From contig JAEEMF010000001.1 of assembly GCA_016283075.1 (NCBI GenBank), positions 1-49,849 on the forward strand: a DNA stretch of 49,849 nucleotides, given 5' to 3'. Shown piece by piece: positions 17,037 through 24,809 of the stretch (position 1 is its first letter; the number at the start of each line of letters is the position of its first letter). The DNA is from Bacilli bacterium. GTDB taxonomy: Bacteria; Bacillota_I; Bacilli_A; RF39; UBA660. Position numbers and translations under genes: made by a program. A model generated the notes under the pieces. The model had not been told where the DNA came from, searched no databases, and saw only the letters and a list, made by a program, of their open reading frames with translations.

Positions 17037-17060
17037 AAAAAAACAGATAAAAATCTGTTT
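17037..17060 (-). terminator. Terminator of Hpt-receiver gene 2
   Basis: 8-bp stem (17041-17048 with 17053-17060), 4-base loop, then nine T on the minus strand. It splits the phosphorelay block into two transcripts. Confidence 0.85.
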
Positions 17061-17839
17061 TATAAGTTTGAATTAATAGATATCATCTTTTCAATTACAA
17101 GTCTAATATCTCTTTCATTAAATGGTTTTTGAAGAACACCTACTATTGGATAATTAAATGCTCTAGTAGTAGTTTCCTTAGAATCATCACCAGTAATGAT
17201 AGCAACTGGTATTTTAACAAATAAATTATTATTTTTTAAGTAATCTAATACTTCAAACCCATTTACATTAGGCATATTTAAATCTAAAAGCATACCAATA
17301 ATATTACCATATGAATTAGTACCAATTATATCAAGTGCTTCTTTACCATCATGAGCAACTAATACTAAGTAATTATTATCGAATATCTTTTGAATAAATG
17401 TTCTAATTACATCAGAATCATCTACAACTAAGATAGTTTTATCTTTTACAGCAGGAGCTGGTGCTACAGTAGTAGTAATAGCTTCTCCCATATATGTTTT
17501 TAAAACATTTATAATTCTATTAGCCTCACCAACAAGTGCATCATAATTTTGATATACATAATTTATATCATTAGCTTTACTTTGCATTTCATGGTTATAA
17601 GCAAGTTCAGCAAGTTTAGTAAGTCCTAAATATTTAGCATCACTTTTTAAAGAGTGAACAAGTATTGCATAATTAGGCATATCACCTGCTACTTTATATT
17701 TTTCGATATCAGCAAGTTTAGTAGTAACACCTGCTAAGAAATCTGTAACAGTTTCATCATATGTAGCCATATCACCAAATAGTTCTAGACTACTAGCAAC
17801 ATCTACTCCATTTGAAGTTAATATATTTGAATCTCTCAT
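17060..17839 (-). CDS. Hpt-receiver phosphorelay protein 2
   Basis: 259 residues, the same length and layout as its paralog at 12457-13236: Hpt bundle with His62 in VHSLKSDAKYLG, a short Pro/Ala linker (VAPAPAV, about 125-131), and a receiver with Asp140/Asp141 and phospho-site Asp186 in LLDLNMPNVNG. No DNA-binding or enzyme domain follows. The first 35 residues (GVDVASSLELFGDMATYDET) are nearly the same as in the paralog. It has its own extended -10 element between HK3 and its start, plus GAAGGTGA as ribosome-binding site, so it may be made even when the upstream kinase HK3 is out of frame. Confidence 0.9.
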   Translation of the reverse strand: MRDSNILTSNGVDVASSLELFGDMATYDETVTDFLAGVTTKLADIEKYKVAGDMPNYAILVHSLKSDAKYLGLTKLAELAYNHEMQSKANDINYVYQNYDALVGEANRIINVLKTYMGEAITTTVAPAPAVKDKTILVVDDSDVIRTFIQKIFDNNYLVLVAHDGKEALDIIGTNSYGNIIGMLLDLNMPNVNGFEVLDYLKNNNLFVKIPVAIITGDDSKETTTRAFNYPIVGVLQKPFNERDIRLVIEKMISINSNL

Positions 17840-17860
17840 ATCTTCACCTTCTCTATAATC

Positions 17861-17869
17861 ATTATAACA
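17861..17869 (-). promoter_or_regulatory. Extended -10 element before Hpt-receiver gene 2
   Basis: TGTTATAAT on the minus strand, 21 bases before the start codon, lying in the gap after HK3. No good -35 is visible, as is common for extended -10 promoters. Confidence 0.5.
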
Positions 17870-17878
17870 TATAATTTA

Positions 17879-19561
17879 TTAATTATCTAAGAATTTAGTC
17901 ATTATTATACTTAATTCCTCTTTTTTAAGAGGCTTAGCTAAATAATCATTAAATCCTAAATTAATATATTTATCTCTCATACCAGTAATAGCATTTGCTG
18001 TTAAAGCAATAGTTGGTATATTAAATTCTGGTAACTCTTGAAGTTTTTTAAGAGTTTCAACACCACTCATCTTAGGCATTAAATCGTCCATAAAGATTAA
18101 ATCAAAGTGTTCACCACTAGATATCTTATTAATTGCTTCTTGACCACTTTGAACAGCTTCAGTGTCAATTTTATACTCTCTAAGAAGTCTTTGAGCAACC
18201 TTAATATTAACCATATTATCATCAACAATAAGAAGTTTCTTACCAGAGCAATCAATTACTTTAGAAGATTTTTCATCTTTACCAAGTACTTCTTCAACAG
18301 GAACATCTTTAGCAATAGCTTGATCTATAGCAATAGTAAATTTAGAGCCTTCTCCGTAGATACTTTGTACTACAATGGAACCATTCATTAAATCAACTAA
18401 CTTCTTAGTAATAGCAAGACCAAGTCCAGTACCTTCAATAGTAATTTCTTTTTCTACACCAAGTCTATCAAATTTACTAAATAATCTATTAATATTAGCT
18501 TCTTTAATACCAATACCAGAGTCTTCTACAGATATAATTAATCTACACATATCTCCTTGAATAATAGAACTAATTCTAAAATCAATATATCCTTCTTTAG
18601 TATACTTAATAGCATTAGTAAGTATATTAAGAATAACTTGTTTAATACGAGAGTGATCTCCATATAATACAGGAGGTATCGTAGGATCTATATTATATCT
18701 AAAGTCGACTGAACTTTCTCCTATACGAGCCTTAGATAAAGTAACAAGTTCATTAAATAATTTATGGAAACTATAATTACTATCAATAATATCTAATTTA
18801 TTAGCTTCAATCTTAGAAATATCAAGAATACCATTAACTATTTCAAGAAGTGTATTAGAAGCAGAAATAATATCTTCTACTTCATCTTTAGCACTTGCAG
18901 GAATATCTTCTTCCTCTAAAGCCTGTGAGAAACCAACAATAGCATTTAAAGGAGTACGTATTTCATGACTCATACTAGCTAAAAACTCGCTCTTAGCATT
19001 GTTAGCATCATCAGCTTGTTTCTTAGCTACTTCAAGTTGCTCTACCATCTTAACATCAGGATTTTCAATAGTATGAAACATTATAAAAACCGTTAAGAAA
19101 TGAACAGCAGTCGAAATAGTAAAATCCGGATTATATTTTTGAATAAAAGTTATAATTAACATTAAAAGAACTAATAACAACATAGGGAAAAATTTTGAAA
19201 ATTTATTAGCTTTCCTATTTGAAAGAAAAACTATAAAAAATATAACAAAAAGGATTGAAGAATATATATAAATAAAATCAACGCAAGTACCCGAAGCATA
19301 TCCTTTATGTTGTTCAAAAGGCAACACTAAAATTAGTATTGTTGAAATAAGATATATTATCCACGAAATAAACTTAAAGTTTTTTGAAAATGACTTATCA
19401 TGGAAACCCACTTTATATATTTCAAATTCGTAGAAAAGAATGATAGATAAAAATGTAATAATATAAACGAAATATAGTTTAATTATTACAGTAGTCAGTG
19501 CTGTATTTAAATACATATTACTAAGATAAATACTAAGCATTTCTAAAATAATACCAATCAT
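17879..19561 (-). CDS. Hybrid sensor histidine kinase HK3 (in-frame part; 5' end frameshifted)
   Basis: Main reading frame of the third kinase: five to six membrane helices, the shared MFHTIENPDVKMV linker, HisKA (His199 counted from this ATG), HATPase_c (NILTNAIKYTKEG, VEDSGIGI, GTGLGLAI) and a receiver with FMDDLMPKMSG. The ATG at 19561 has no ribosome-binding site. Upstream in this frame, without a start codon, the DNA encodes FFYKKSIVSGETIIYKLL, which aligns with HK1 (VFYKKSKLKTEENAIYSIL). The missing Met and first helix lie in another frame (19570-19686). A -1 shift at 19612-19627 joins them into a 602-residue protein like its paralogs. As written, the full kinase is made only if slippage occurs. 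Confidence 0.85.
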   Translation of the reverse strand: MIGIILEMLSIYLSNMYLNTALTTVIIKLYFVYIITFLSIILFYEFEIYKVGFHDKSFSKNFKFISWIIYLISTILILVLPFEQHKGYASGTCVDFIYIYSSILFVIFFIVFLSNRKANKFSKFFPMLLLVLLMLIITFIQKYNPDFTISTAVHFLTVFIMFHTIENPDVKMVEQLEVAKKQADDANNAKSEFLASMSHEIRTPLNAIVGFSQALEEEDIPASAKDEVEDIISASNTLLEIVNGILDISKIEANKLDIIDSNYSFHKLFNELVTLSKARIGESSVDFRYNIDPTIPPVLYGDHSRIKQVILNILTNAIKYTKEGYIDFRISSIIQGDMCRLIISVEDSGIGIKEANINRLFSKFDRLGVEKEITIEGTGLGLAITKKLVDLMNGSIVVQSIYGEGSKFTIAIDQAIAKDVPVEEVLGKDEKSSKVIDCSGKKLLIVDDNMVNIKVAQRLLREYKIDTEAVQSGQEAINKISSGEHFDLIFMDDLMPKMSGVETLKKLQELPEFNIPTIALTANAITGMRDKYINLGFNDYLAKPLKKEELSIIMTKFLDN

Positions 19562-19569
19562 GTTGGTAA

Positions 19570-19686
19570 TTATAAGTAACTTATAAATAATAGTTTCCCC
19601 AGAAACAATGCTTTTTTTGTAAAAAAAGCAATAATCAAAGACAAACTAAGAATAAAACAAAGACCTAACATTAATAAATATTCCAT
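19570..19686 (-). CDS. N-terminal fragment of HK3 in a different frame
   Basis: A 38-codon frame starting with ATG at 19686 after a strong AGGTGG site, beginning MEYLLMLGLCFILSLSLIIA and stopping at TAA 19572-19570. It supplies the Met-Glu start and first membrane helix that HK1 and HK2 have. Its last half (TKKALFLGKLLFISYL) does not match the paralogs, whereas the other frame does from the homopolymer onward. It is therefore the displaced 5' end of HK3 rather than an independent small protein; the alternative is a regulatory leader peptide. Confidence 0.65.
   Translation of the reverse strand: MEYLLMLGLCFILSLSLIIAFFTKKALFLGKLLFISYL
19611..19628 (-). repeat. T7-AC-A7 palindromic homopolymer at the HK3 frameshift
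   Basis: The minus strand reads GC, seven T, AC, seven A, GC: a perfect palindrome made of two slippery runs. In the upstream frame both T_TTT_TTT and A_AAA_AAA are canonical -1 slippery heptamers. One extra T would restore the frame and give AFFYKKS, matching HK1's VFYKKS. It could be a replication-slippage phase switch, a transcriptional or ribosomal slippage site, or an assembly error. Confidence 0.7.
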
Positions 19687-19720
19687 AAAGCCACCACCTG
19701 TATTTTATATATCCTACTTC

Positions 19721-19750
19721 ATTATATAACACATTTAGAATTAAAAGCAA
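19721..19750 (-). promoter_or_regulatory. Sigma-A promoter of HK3
   Basis: TTGCTT (19750-19745), 18 bases, TATAAT (19726-19721), about 34 bases before the upstream ATG at 19686. Its position supports 19686, not 19561, as the true start. Confidence 0.65.
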
Positions 19751-19751
19751 T

Positions 19752-19777
19752 AAAAAAGAGTCATTAGACTCTTTTTT
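19752..19777. terminator. Terminator after the ANL-family ligase gene
   Basis: Perfect 11-bp stem (19752-19762 with 19767-19777), 4-base loop, six A on one side and six T on the other. It isolates the ligase from HK3. Confidence 0.85.
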
Positions 19778-19781
19778 GAAA

Positions 19782-21737
19782 TTAACTTATTTTAAAAGTT
19801 TTAACTTTCTCAGTTTTTTTAACATTAAAATCAGCTATACTATCAATTGATATAAGCTTATCCTTATTGTCCTCTTCTCTTAAAGCCCTAATGCTTCTCT
19901 TACCACTAGGGTCAACAGGAAAGCCTTCAATAAAGCTATGTATTCTAAATGAAATTCTAGGAATGATTTCAACTGATATTTCATTATAAATTCTTAATTT
20001 ACATGAAGCTAAAATATATTCCATACTTTTCTTAGAGTCTGGTTGTTTTTCGATATGACAAACATAACTATTATCATCATTTTTAATTACTGTACAAGAT
20101 AAAATGTTCTTAGTATCTTTTGAAATTGATTCTTCAATCTTAAATGTTGGAAACATTTCTCCATTTGATAAAGTTACATAATCATTAATTCTTCCCTTAA
20201 TTTTTAAACTTCTATAATATGGATCAGCAATATATCCTAACGCACCCATTTTCATCCATTTTTTTCCATATTTATCTGTTACAAATACATCTTCGTTTAA
20301 TGAATCATCTAAATATCCACTCATGTTAGCTGGCGAGTCAACAACTAGAATACCAGGTTCATTTACATCGCAATAGCTACCATCTGGTTTTAGAACATTA
20401 TACTCAGCAAGTTTAACAGGAAGTAAACCTAAAGAATAATTTTTTCCACGAATTTTTACCTTATTATTTTGAAGTGCGTGAAATATAGTAAAGAATAATC
20501 CGCCTGTCTCGCAAGTTCCACCGCCTAGTGAAAAGGTAACTGGTGATAATGGGAAAGGTAATTTACCTGTTCCAAAAGCATGTCTTCTAGCAATTTTATT
20601 TAAAAACTTTTCTTCACCAGCAGAACATCCTTCGCCAACCAGATCAGGCAACATTAAAGATGGAAATTTTACATGTTTGTATTCCTTGCTTAAAAGTTTC
20701 TTTCCTAAATCAATCCATGTACCAGCTGTTTCTTGACAATAATTAGGTTTGTTAATTAATAATGATGTCATAAAAAATTCTTTATCCCTAAATGGCTCAG
20801 CAGCATAAGTACAATTGCAAAATAATGTATCTGTTACATTACTTAAATTAGTATGAGAGTAAACAGGAATACCAAACTGAGTAACCAAGTTCTTCATTTC
20901 TGGCATTTTAGAAACATCAGATGACTTAAATCTAGAAACTGTCACATACACTCTATTCGAATGCTTAACAGCCTTTGGACGATTCTTATTTGTAGTACCG
21001 CTTGTATAAGAAATAGTAGCGATATCATCTAATGACTGTTCTTCAATAACATTTTTATCATATGCTTTTCCTAAATCAATAAATTCATCTTGAGAAAGAA
21101 TCTTTTTATAAGAGAATGATTTATATAAATTAATACGGCTTCCAAAATCATGATTTTTTTCAAATGATTGAAATGGATTATATGGTTTACCATTTTTTTT
21201 CATCAATGAATCACTTAATGAAGGTATAATAATATTTTTAATATTACTTTTTTCAAGTGTTGAAGATATTTTAGAATAGTTATCCTCAGAAACAAACATA
21301 GTTTTACAACCTGATTCGTTTATTGTAGAAAGAAGAAAATCTTCATCAAAATATGAAGGCATAAAGTGTGATGTTACACCTATCATATTACATGCAATAA
21401 AAATATATAGGTATTCAGGTGTATTTGAAACACAGATTGGAAGAGTATCACCTTTTTTTAATCCTAATTGTTTCAAAGATTTAGCATACTCAAATGCTTT
21501 TTTATACATTTCTTTATATGTAATTTTATTACCTCTATATAATATTGCAGGTTTATCTAAATAACCACTTTTTTTATTCCTTTCATACATATAAATAGAC
21601 CAAGCAGTATTATGATTAAATTCAATATCTTCTAAAACTTCTCGCGCTTTTTTGTCTAAACGATTGCTATAAATATGATTATTTGGTTTCATACTTAAAC
21701 CTTGTATTTCTTTTTCAAATTGTTCTAGAATTTCCAT
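19782..21737 (-). CDS. ANL-superfamily acyl-CoA synthetase-like ligase
   Basis: A 651-residue AMP-forming ligase-fold protein. Motifs: P-loop YTSGTTNKNRPKAVKHSN (about 244-261), FSLGGGTCETGG in the position of the A5 motif, LKIKGRINDY (A8 hinge), and the C-terminal catalytic Lys613 in DPSGKRSIRA. The usual TGD motif reads MGALGYIAD, so the ATP-ribose-binding Asp is replaced by Ala; activity may be altered. The substrate cannot be assigned; a fatty or other carboxylic acid is likely. The longer frame starts at a TTG; the ATG at 21737 with AGGGGGG five bases upstream is clearly better. It is a single-gene unit with a strong promoter and terminator. Confidence 0.85.
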   Translation of the reverse strand: MEILEQFEKEIQGLSMKPNNHIYSNRLDKKAREVLEDIEFNHNTAWSIYMYERNKKSGYLDKPAILYRGNKITYKEMYKKAFEYAKSLKQLGLKKGDTLPICVSNTPEYLYIFIACNMIGVTSHFMPSYFDEDFLLSTINESGCKTMFVSEDNYSKISSTLEKSNIKNIIIPSLSDSLMKKNGKPYNPFQSFEKNHDFGSRINLYKSFSYKKILSQDEFIDLGKAYDKNVIEEQSLDDIATISYTSGTTNKNRPKAVKHSNRVYVTVSRFKSSDVSKMPEMKNLVTQFGIPVYSHTNLSNVTDTLFCNCTYAAEPFRDKEFFMTSLLINKPNYCQETAGTWIDLGKKLLSKEYKHVKFPSLMLPDLVGEGCSAGEEKFLNKIARRHAFGTGKLPFPLSPVTFSLGGGTCETGGLFFTIFHALQNNKVKIRGKNYSLGLLPVKLAEYNVLKPDGSYCDVNEPGILVVDSPANMSGYLDDSLNEDVFVTDKYGKKWMKMGALGYIADPYYRSLKIKGRINDYVTLSNGEMFPTFKIEESISKDTKNILSCTVIKNDDNSYVCHIEKQPDSKKSMEYILASCKLRIYNEISVEIIPRISFRIHSFIEGFPVDPSGKRSIRALREEDNKDKLISIDSIADFNVKKTEKVKTFKIS

Positions 21738-21782
21738 AAAATCCCCCCTAGCATCAAGCCATAACCCCTTGACTTGCAAGTT

Positions 21783-21810
21783 ATTATAGCATATTTTTCT
21801 ACTTTGTCAA
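21783..21810 (-). promoter_or_regulatory. Strong sigma-A promoter of the ANL-family ligase gene
   Basis: TTGACA (21810-21805), 16 bases, TATAAT (21788-21783) preceded by TGC, an extended -10. With the G-rich ribosome-binding site this predicts high expression. Confidence 0.85.
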
Positions 21811-21837
21811 TTTTACACAAAGTGGCTTAAAAACTAG

Positions 21838-21872
21838 AAAAAAGAGCCTTTTATAGAAAAAGCTCTCTTTAA
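21838..21872 (-). terminator. Terminator of folD-ham1
   Basis: Imperfect hairpin built from AAAGAG..CTTTT and AAAAAG..CTCTTT around an ATAG loop, followed by T-rich minus-strand sequence just after the Ham1 stop codon. Confidence 0.6.
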
Positions 21873-21877
21873 TGTAA

Positions 21878-22459
21878 TTATTTACCTAATTTATTTTCTT
21901 TATACCAGTTAATGAAGTCAAATTTAGCATTACCCCAGAACTTTGATTCATAATCTCTATCTATCTCTCTTAATTCACTAAGTGTCTTAGTTTCTCCATC
22001 AGGAATATAGAAGTGATCATGCCATCTTCCTAAGTTTCCTTTTGACTCATATGATATAGTTCCTGTACTAGAACCAGTAAATACTACTGGGTCTTTACCA
22101 GGTTCACAATAAGCAAATGTATCTTCAAGTCTAGCTTTTCTATTAGTTTCATTTTTAATAAGTTCTAAGAAGTGTTCTACTCCTATCTGCTTATCAAAAT
22201 ATGCATTATATGGTCCTGGAAGACCTCCTAGACAATCTAAATACAAGCCTGAATCTGATTTAACACATGGTCTACCTAGTTTCTCAGCCATATATTTTAC
22301 TGAGAACTCTACTACCTCGCCACATGTTTTTGCTTGTATTTCAGGTATTTCAAAATCTGGAGTAGCTATTTCAATATCAATACCATTCTTTTCAAATAGT
22401 CTTTTAGCTTCTTCAAATTTACCTTTATTAGTAGTTAAGTATATTACTTTATTGTTCAT
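21878..22459 (-). CDS. Ham1/ITPase-family non-canonical purine NTP pyrophosphatase
   Basis: A 193-residue Ham1-fold enzyme of the kind that hydrolyses dITP/XTP to monophosphates to keep damaged purines out of nucleic acids. It has the N-terminal TTNKGKFEEAKRLF nucleotide-binding loop, the SDSGLYLDCLGGLPGPYN catalytic loop, and FAYCEPGKDPVVFTG. The loop after PG lacks the SARY of RdgB, so this is a separate subgroup, shared with the paralog at 30373-30933. It starts four bases after folD ends, with AAGGAAGTGATG, and is thus translationally linked to folD. Substrate range is not predictable from sequence. Confidence 0.85.
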   Translation of the reverse strand: MNNKVIYLTTNKGKFEEAKRLFEKNGIDIEIATPDFEIPEIQAKTCGEVVEFSVKYMAEKLGRPCVKSDSGLYLDCLGGLPGPYNAYFDKQIGVEHFLELIKNETNRKARLEDTFAYCEPGKDPVVFTGSSTGTISYESKGNLGRWHDHFYIPDGETKTLSELREIDRDYESKFWGNAKFDFINWYKENKLGK

Positions 22460-22463
22460 AACA

Positions 22464-23258
22464 TCACTTCCTTTTATATAAATCTATTAAGTTTTTAATA
22501 ACCATTACTGTTGTAATAGGTCCTACTCCGTTAGGAACAGGTGTAATTAATGATACTTTATCTTTAATACTATCAAAATCAGTATCACCATATAACCTAT
22601 TACCCTCTCTAATTATAGCACAATCTATGATAATAGAGTTATCTTTTACCATATCTTTAGTAATTAAATTACGTTTCCCTGCTGCAGATATTAAAATATC
22701 TGCAGAAAGTGTATTTTCTTTTAAATTAACTGTTTTAGTATTACATATAGTAGGATTAATACCTTTTGAAATAAAATATTTTTCAAGAGGTTTTCCTATC
22801 AAAGAACTATATCCTACTAAAGTAATATTTTTATTATTTATATCAATATTATAATTATTTAGTATTTCAAGTACTGCAAGTGCTGTACAAGGCATAACTA
22901 AATTATTTTTTGTAAGTCCATCAACGTCTTTAGATAGATCTATTAAATTAATTATTTCTTCTTTATCTAGATAATCTGGAAGTGGTAGTTCTACCATAAT
23001 ACCAGTTACTGAACTATCATTATTAAGTTTATTTATTAAACTAGTTAAATCTTCCTTACTTATATAATCAAAATATTGTATATCACAAGAAATATTACAT
23101 TCTTCACATACTTTCTTTTTACTTCTAACATATATATTACTAGCTTCATTATCTCCAATGCATATAATTGATAGTTTTATATTATAATTATTATTTATTA
23201 TTTCTTCTTTATATTTAGAAATAAGATTATTTCTAATACCAATACCATCTACTACCAT
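22464..23258 (-). CDS. folD: Methylene-THF dehydrogenase/methenyl-THF cyclohydrolase
   Basis: Bifunctional folate enzyme that interconverts 5,10-methylene-, methenyl- and 10-formyl-THF with NADP. Signatures: YVRSKKKVCEECNI with the catalytic Lys, the KDVDGLT motif, the Rossmann loop GYSSLIGKPLEKYF and the C-terminal TPVPNGVGPITTVMVIKN. At 264 residues it is slightly shorter than the usual 280-290. The usual NADP-loop form GRSxIVGxP is replaced by GYSSLIGKP, a mild variation. The ATG at 23258 follows GGAG by eight bases and is preferred to an upstream TTG-ATG. It ends in TGA, evidence for the standard code. Confidence 0.93.
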   Translation of the reverse strand: MVVDGIGIRNNLISKYKEEIINNNYNIKLSIICIGDNEASNIYVRSKKKVCEECNISCDIQYFDYISKEDLTSLINKLNNDSSVTGIMVELPLPDYLDKEEIINLIDLSKDVDGLTKNNLVMPCTALAVLEILNNYNIDINNKNITLVGYSSLIGKPLEKYFISKGINPTICNTKTVNLKENTLSADILISAAGKRNLITKDMVKDNSIIIDCAIIREGNRLYGDTDFDSIKDKVSLITPVPNGVGPITTVMVIKNLIDLYKRK

Positions 23259-23301
23259 AATAAAGACTCCCATCAAACATAATAATTATAACATAAAGTA
23301 A

Positions 23302-24138
23302 TTATAAATTTAAAATATCTATAATATATTTTATTGAATAAATAGTATCTTCAAACATAACATTCTTAGCATATTTAAGTTTCTTTTGGTAGTTACTAAA
23401 TAAATCATTTAATATGGTACTATCTTTAATTATTTCATAAATTTCATTTAAATAATCTTTATTTAAAATAGAATTTCGATGTTTAAATGTTCTTTCTATT
23501 GCTTTAATTAATGTTTCAGTATTAATACTTTCCTTGTGTTCATTTATTAGCATATAAATGTCATAAAAGTCTTTTGCTCTAGTTGTAGATATATTTTTAC
23601 TAATAATACTTTCAAATTTTTCTGCAATTATCGTTTCAATAGTATATGCCATAATATTAATTCTTTTATCTTCAAAAATAGATTTATATTTATATATTAT
23701 TTCTCTTGGAGTAATTATGTCTCCTGTTGATACTTCTATAAAGAAGTGAGTTTTAATTCTATCAAACTCAGCATATACATTAATTCTATAACCACCATAT
23801 TCATCTTCTAATCTAATATCATTGATGCTATCAATTCTAAATGATATTCCATCATTAGTATCTATAGATAATATTTCATTAAAGATAGTTAGAAGAGATT
23901 CTGTATTTAATGAAATACCTTTTAAAGTGGCATCTATATCCTTAGTAGTACGCATATCACATCCAATAATAGATGAAAGAAGCACACCACCTTTAAGGAT
24001 AATATTATCTCTATATTTGCTTTTTTCAAGTCTCATTAATACATGTTCAAAAAAATACATTTGATGAAGATGTAATGATAAATCATTACTACCATTAGCT
24101 TTATTTTTTATAATTGCATTTAATTTGTCACTATTCAT
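23302..24138 (-). CDS. abiEii: AbiEii-type nucleotidyltransferase toxin
   Basis: Toxin of a type IV AbiE toxin-antitoxin system. The nucleotidyltransferase core is recognisable: ILKGGVLLSSIIG, then RTTKDIDATLKG with the two metal-binding Asp, and a C-terminal helical part with RAKDFYDIYMLI. Family members (MenT) transfer nucleotides to tRNA acceptor ends and stop growth; AbiE was first found as a phage-abortive system. At 278 residues it is full length. Start and the upstream stop share one base (TAATG), typical of this operon. Confidence 0.92.
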   Translation of the reverse strand: MNSDKLNAIIKNKANGSNDLSLHLHQMYFFEHVLMRLEKSKYRDNIILKGGVLLSSIIGCDMRTTKDIDATLKGISLNTESLLTIFNEILSIDTNDGISFRIDSINDIRLEDEYGGYRINVYAEFDRIKTHFFIEVSTGDIITPREIIYKYKSIFEDKRINIMAYTIETIIAEKFESIISKNISTTRAKDFYDIYMLINEHKESINTETLIKAIERTFKHRNSILNKDYLNEIYEIIKDSTILNDLFSNYQKKLKYAKNVMFEDTIYSIKYIIDILNL

Positions 24139-24731
24139 TAAAAGATAACCTGCATAATATCTACAACTTCTTTTTCAATATTTAATTTTTTAGAATATTT
24201 TGTAAGTTTTAAAAGATCTTTATCTTTTCTTTTAGCATACCATTTCAATGCCTTAGTATAAATTTCTTTATCCATATGATTTTTATCTTTAATAATGTCA
24301 CAAATAGTTCTTTCTAAATCATAACATTTAATATTCATTCCAAATGGAGATTTGATAGTTTCCACACCTAGATAAAATATTTTATTATCAACATAATGAA
24401 GTAATACTGAATCAATATTTTGAAGCGATCCACCATATCCACGAGGAACAGTTACATCAAAATAAAGTGGAGTTCTGTCTGATAAATCATGTAAAAATAA
24501 TGATGTAGTATAAGAAAAAATAGCATTCTTACTTTTAGAAAGAATTTTATAATACTCATCAGTAATTATATTAGGAAGTGAATAAAATCCAGTTGATATT
24601 CTTTCTAACAATTCGCCATCACACAATCTTTTTAAAGCCATTTTATTTAAACCATTATCTACTACTTCTTTTGTAGTAATATAACCGCCGTTTTTTTGAA
24701 CTAACTCCAAAATTTTTTCTAAATCAGTCAT
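24138..24731 (-). CDS. abiEi: AbiEi-type antitoxin/transcriptional repressor
   Basis: Antitoxin of the AbiE pair (197 residues). Residues 1-55 form a winged helix (GGYITTKEVVDNGLNKMALKRL) that binds the operon's own promoter; the C-terminal part (about 85-195) is the antitoxin domain. The sequence SRISTGFYSLP-type turn (here ERISTGFYSLP) is a family hallmark. A consensus AAGGAGG lies before the ATG. It comes first in the operon, as usual, so that antitoxin is made before toxin. The intact pair is flanked by core genes, with no integrase or repeats nearby. Confidence 0.92.
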   Translation of the reverse strand: MTDLEKILELVQKNGGYITTKEVVDNGLNKMALKRLCDGELLERISTGFYSLPNIITDEYYKILSKSKNAIFSYTTSLFLHDLSDRTPLYFDVTVPRGYGGSLQNIDSVLLHYVDNKIFYLGVETIKSPFGMNIKCYDLERTICDIIKDKNHMDKEIYTKALKWYAKRKDKDLLKLTKYSKKLNIEKEVVDIMQVIF

Positions 24732-24772
24732 AAAAACGCCTCCTTAATTATAATAAGTTCTTTCTTACTGAA

Positions 24773-24801
24773 ATTGTAACATATATTAATACTAATGAAA
24801 A
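24773..24801 (-). promoter_or_regulatory. Candidate promoter of abiEi-abiEii
   Basis: TGTTACAAT (extended -10, 24781-24773) with TTTTCA 17 bases upstream. A second TATAAT at 24752-24747, nearer the ribosome-binding site, is an alternative without a -35. Confidence 0.4.
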
Positions 24802-24809
24802 TACTTTTT

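Noticed and set aside
19570..19686. An independent 38-residue membrane peptide.
   Set aside because: Its Met-Glu start and helix match the kinase paralogs and the other frame continues the alignment, so it is better read as the displaced 5' end of HK3. A leader peptide is still possible.
12457..19686. The kinase cluster as a known sporulation or quorum-sensing phosphorelay.
   Set aside because: No Spo0A, Spo0F/B or LytTR-like output and no peptide-pheromone gene lies nearby.
22464..22466. Mycoplasma-type genetic code (UGA = Trp), considered because of the low G+C content.
   Set aside because: folD ends at UGA in a normal position, Trp is TGG in the proteins read, and cell-wall genes are present.
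23302..24731. The AbiE pair as part of a mobile element or defence island.
   Set aside because: Both sides are core genes (folD and an rRNA methyltransferase operon); no recombinase, terminal repeats or other defence genes were seen.
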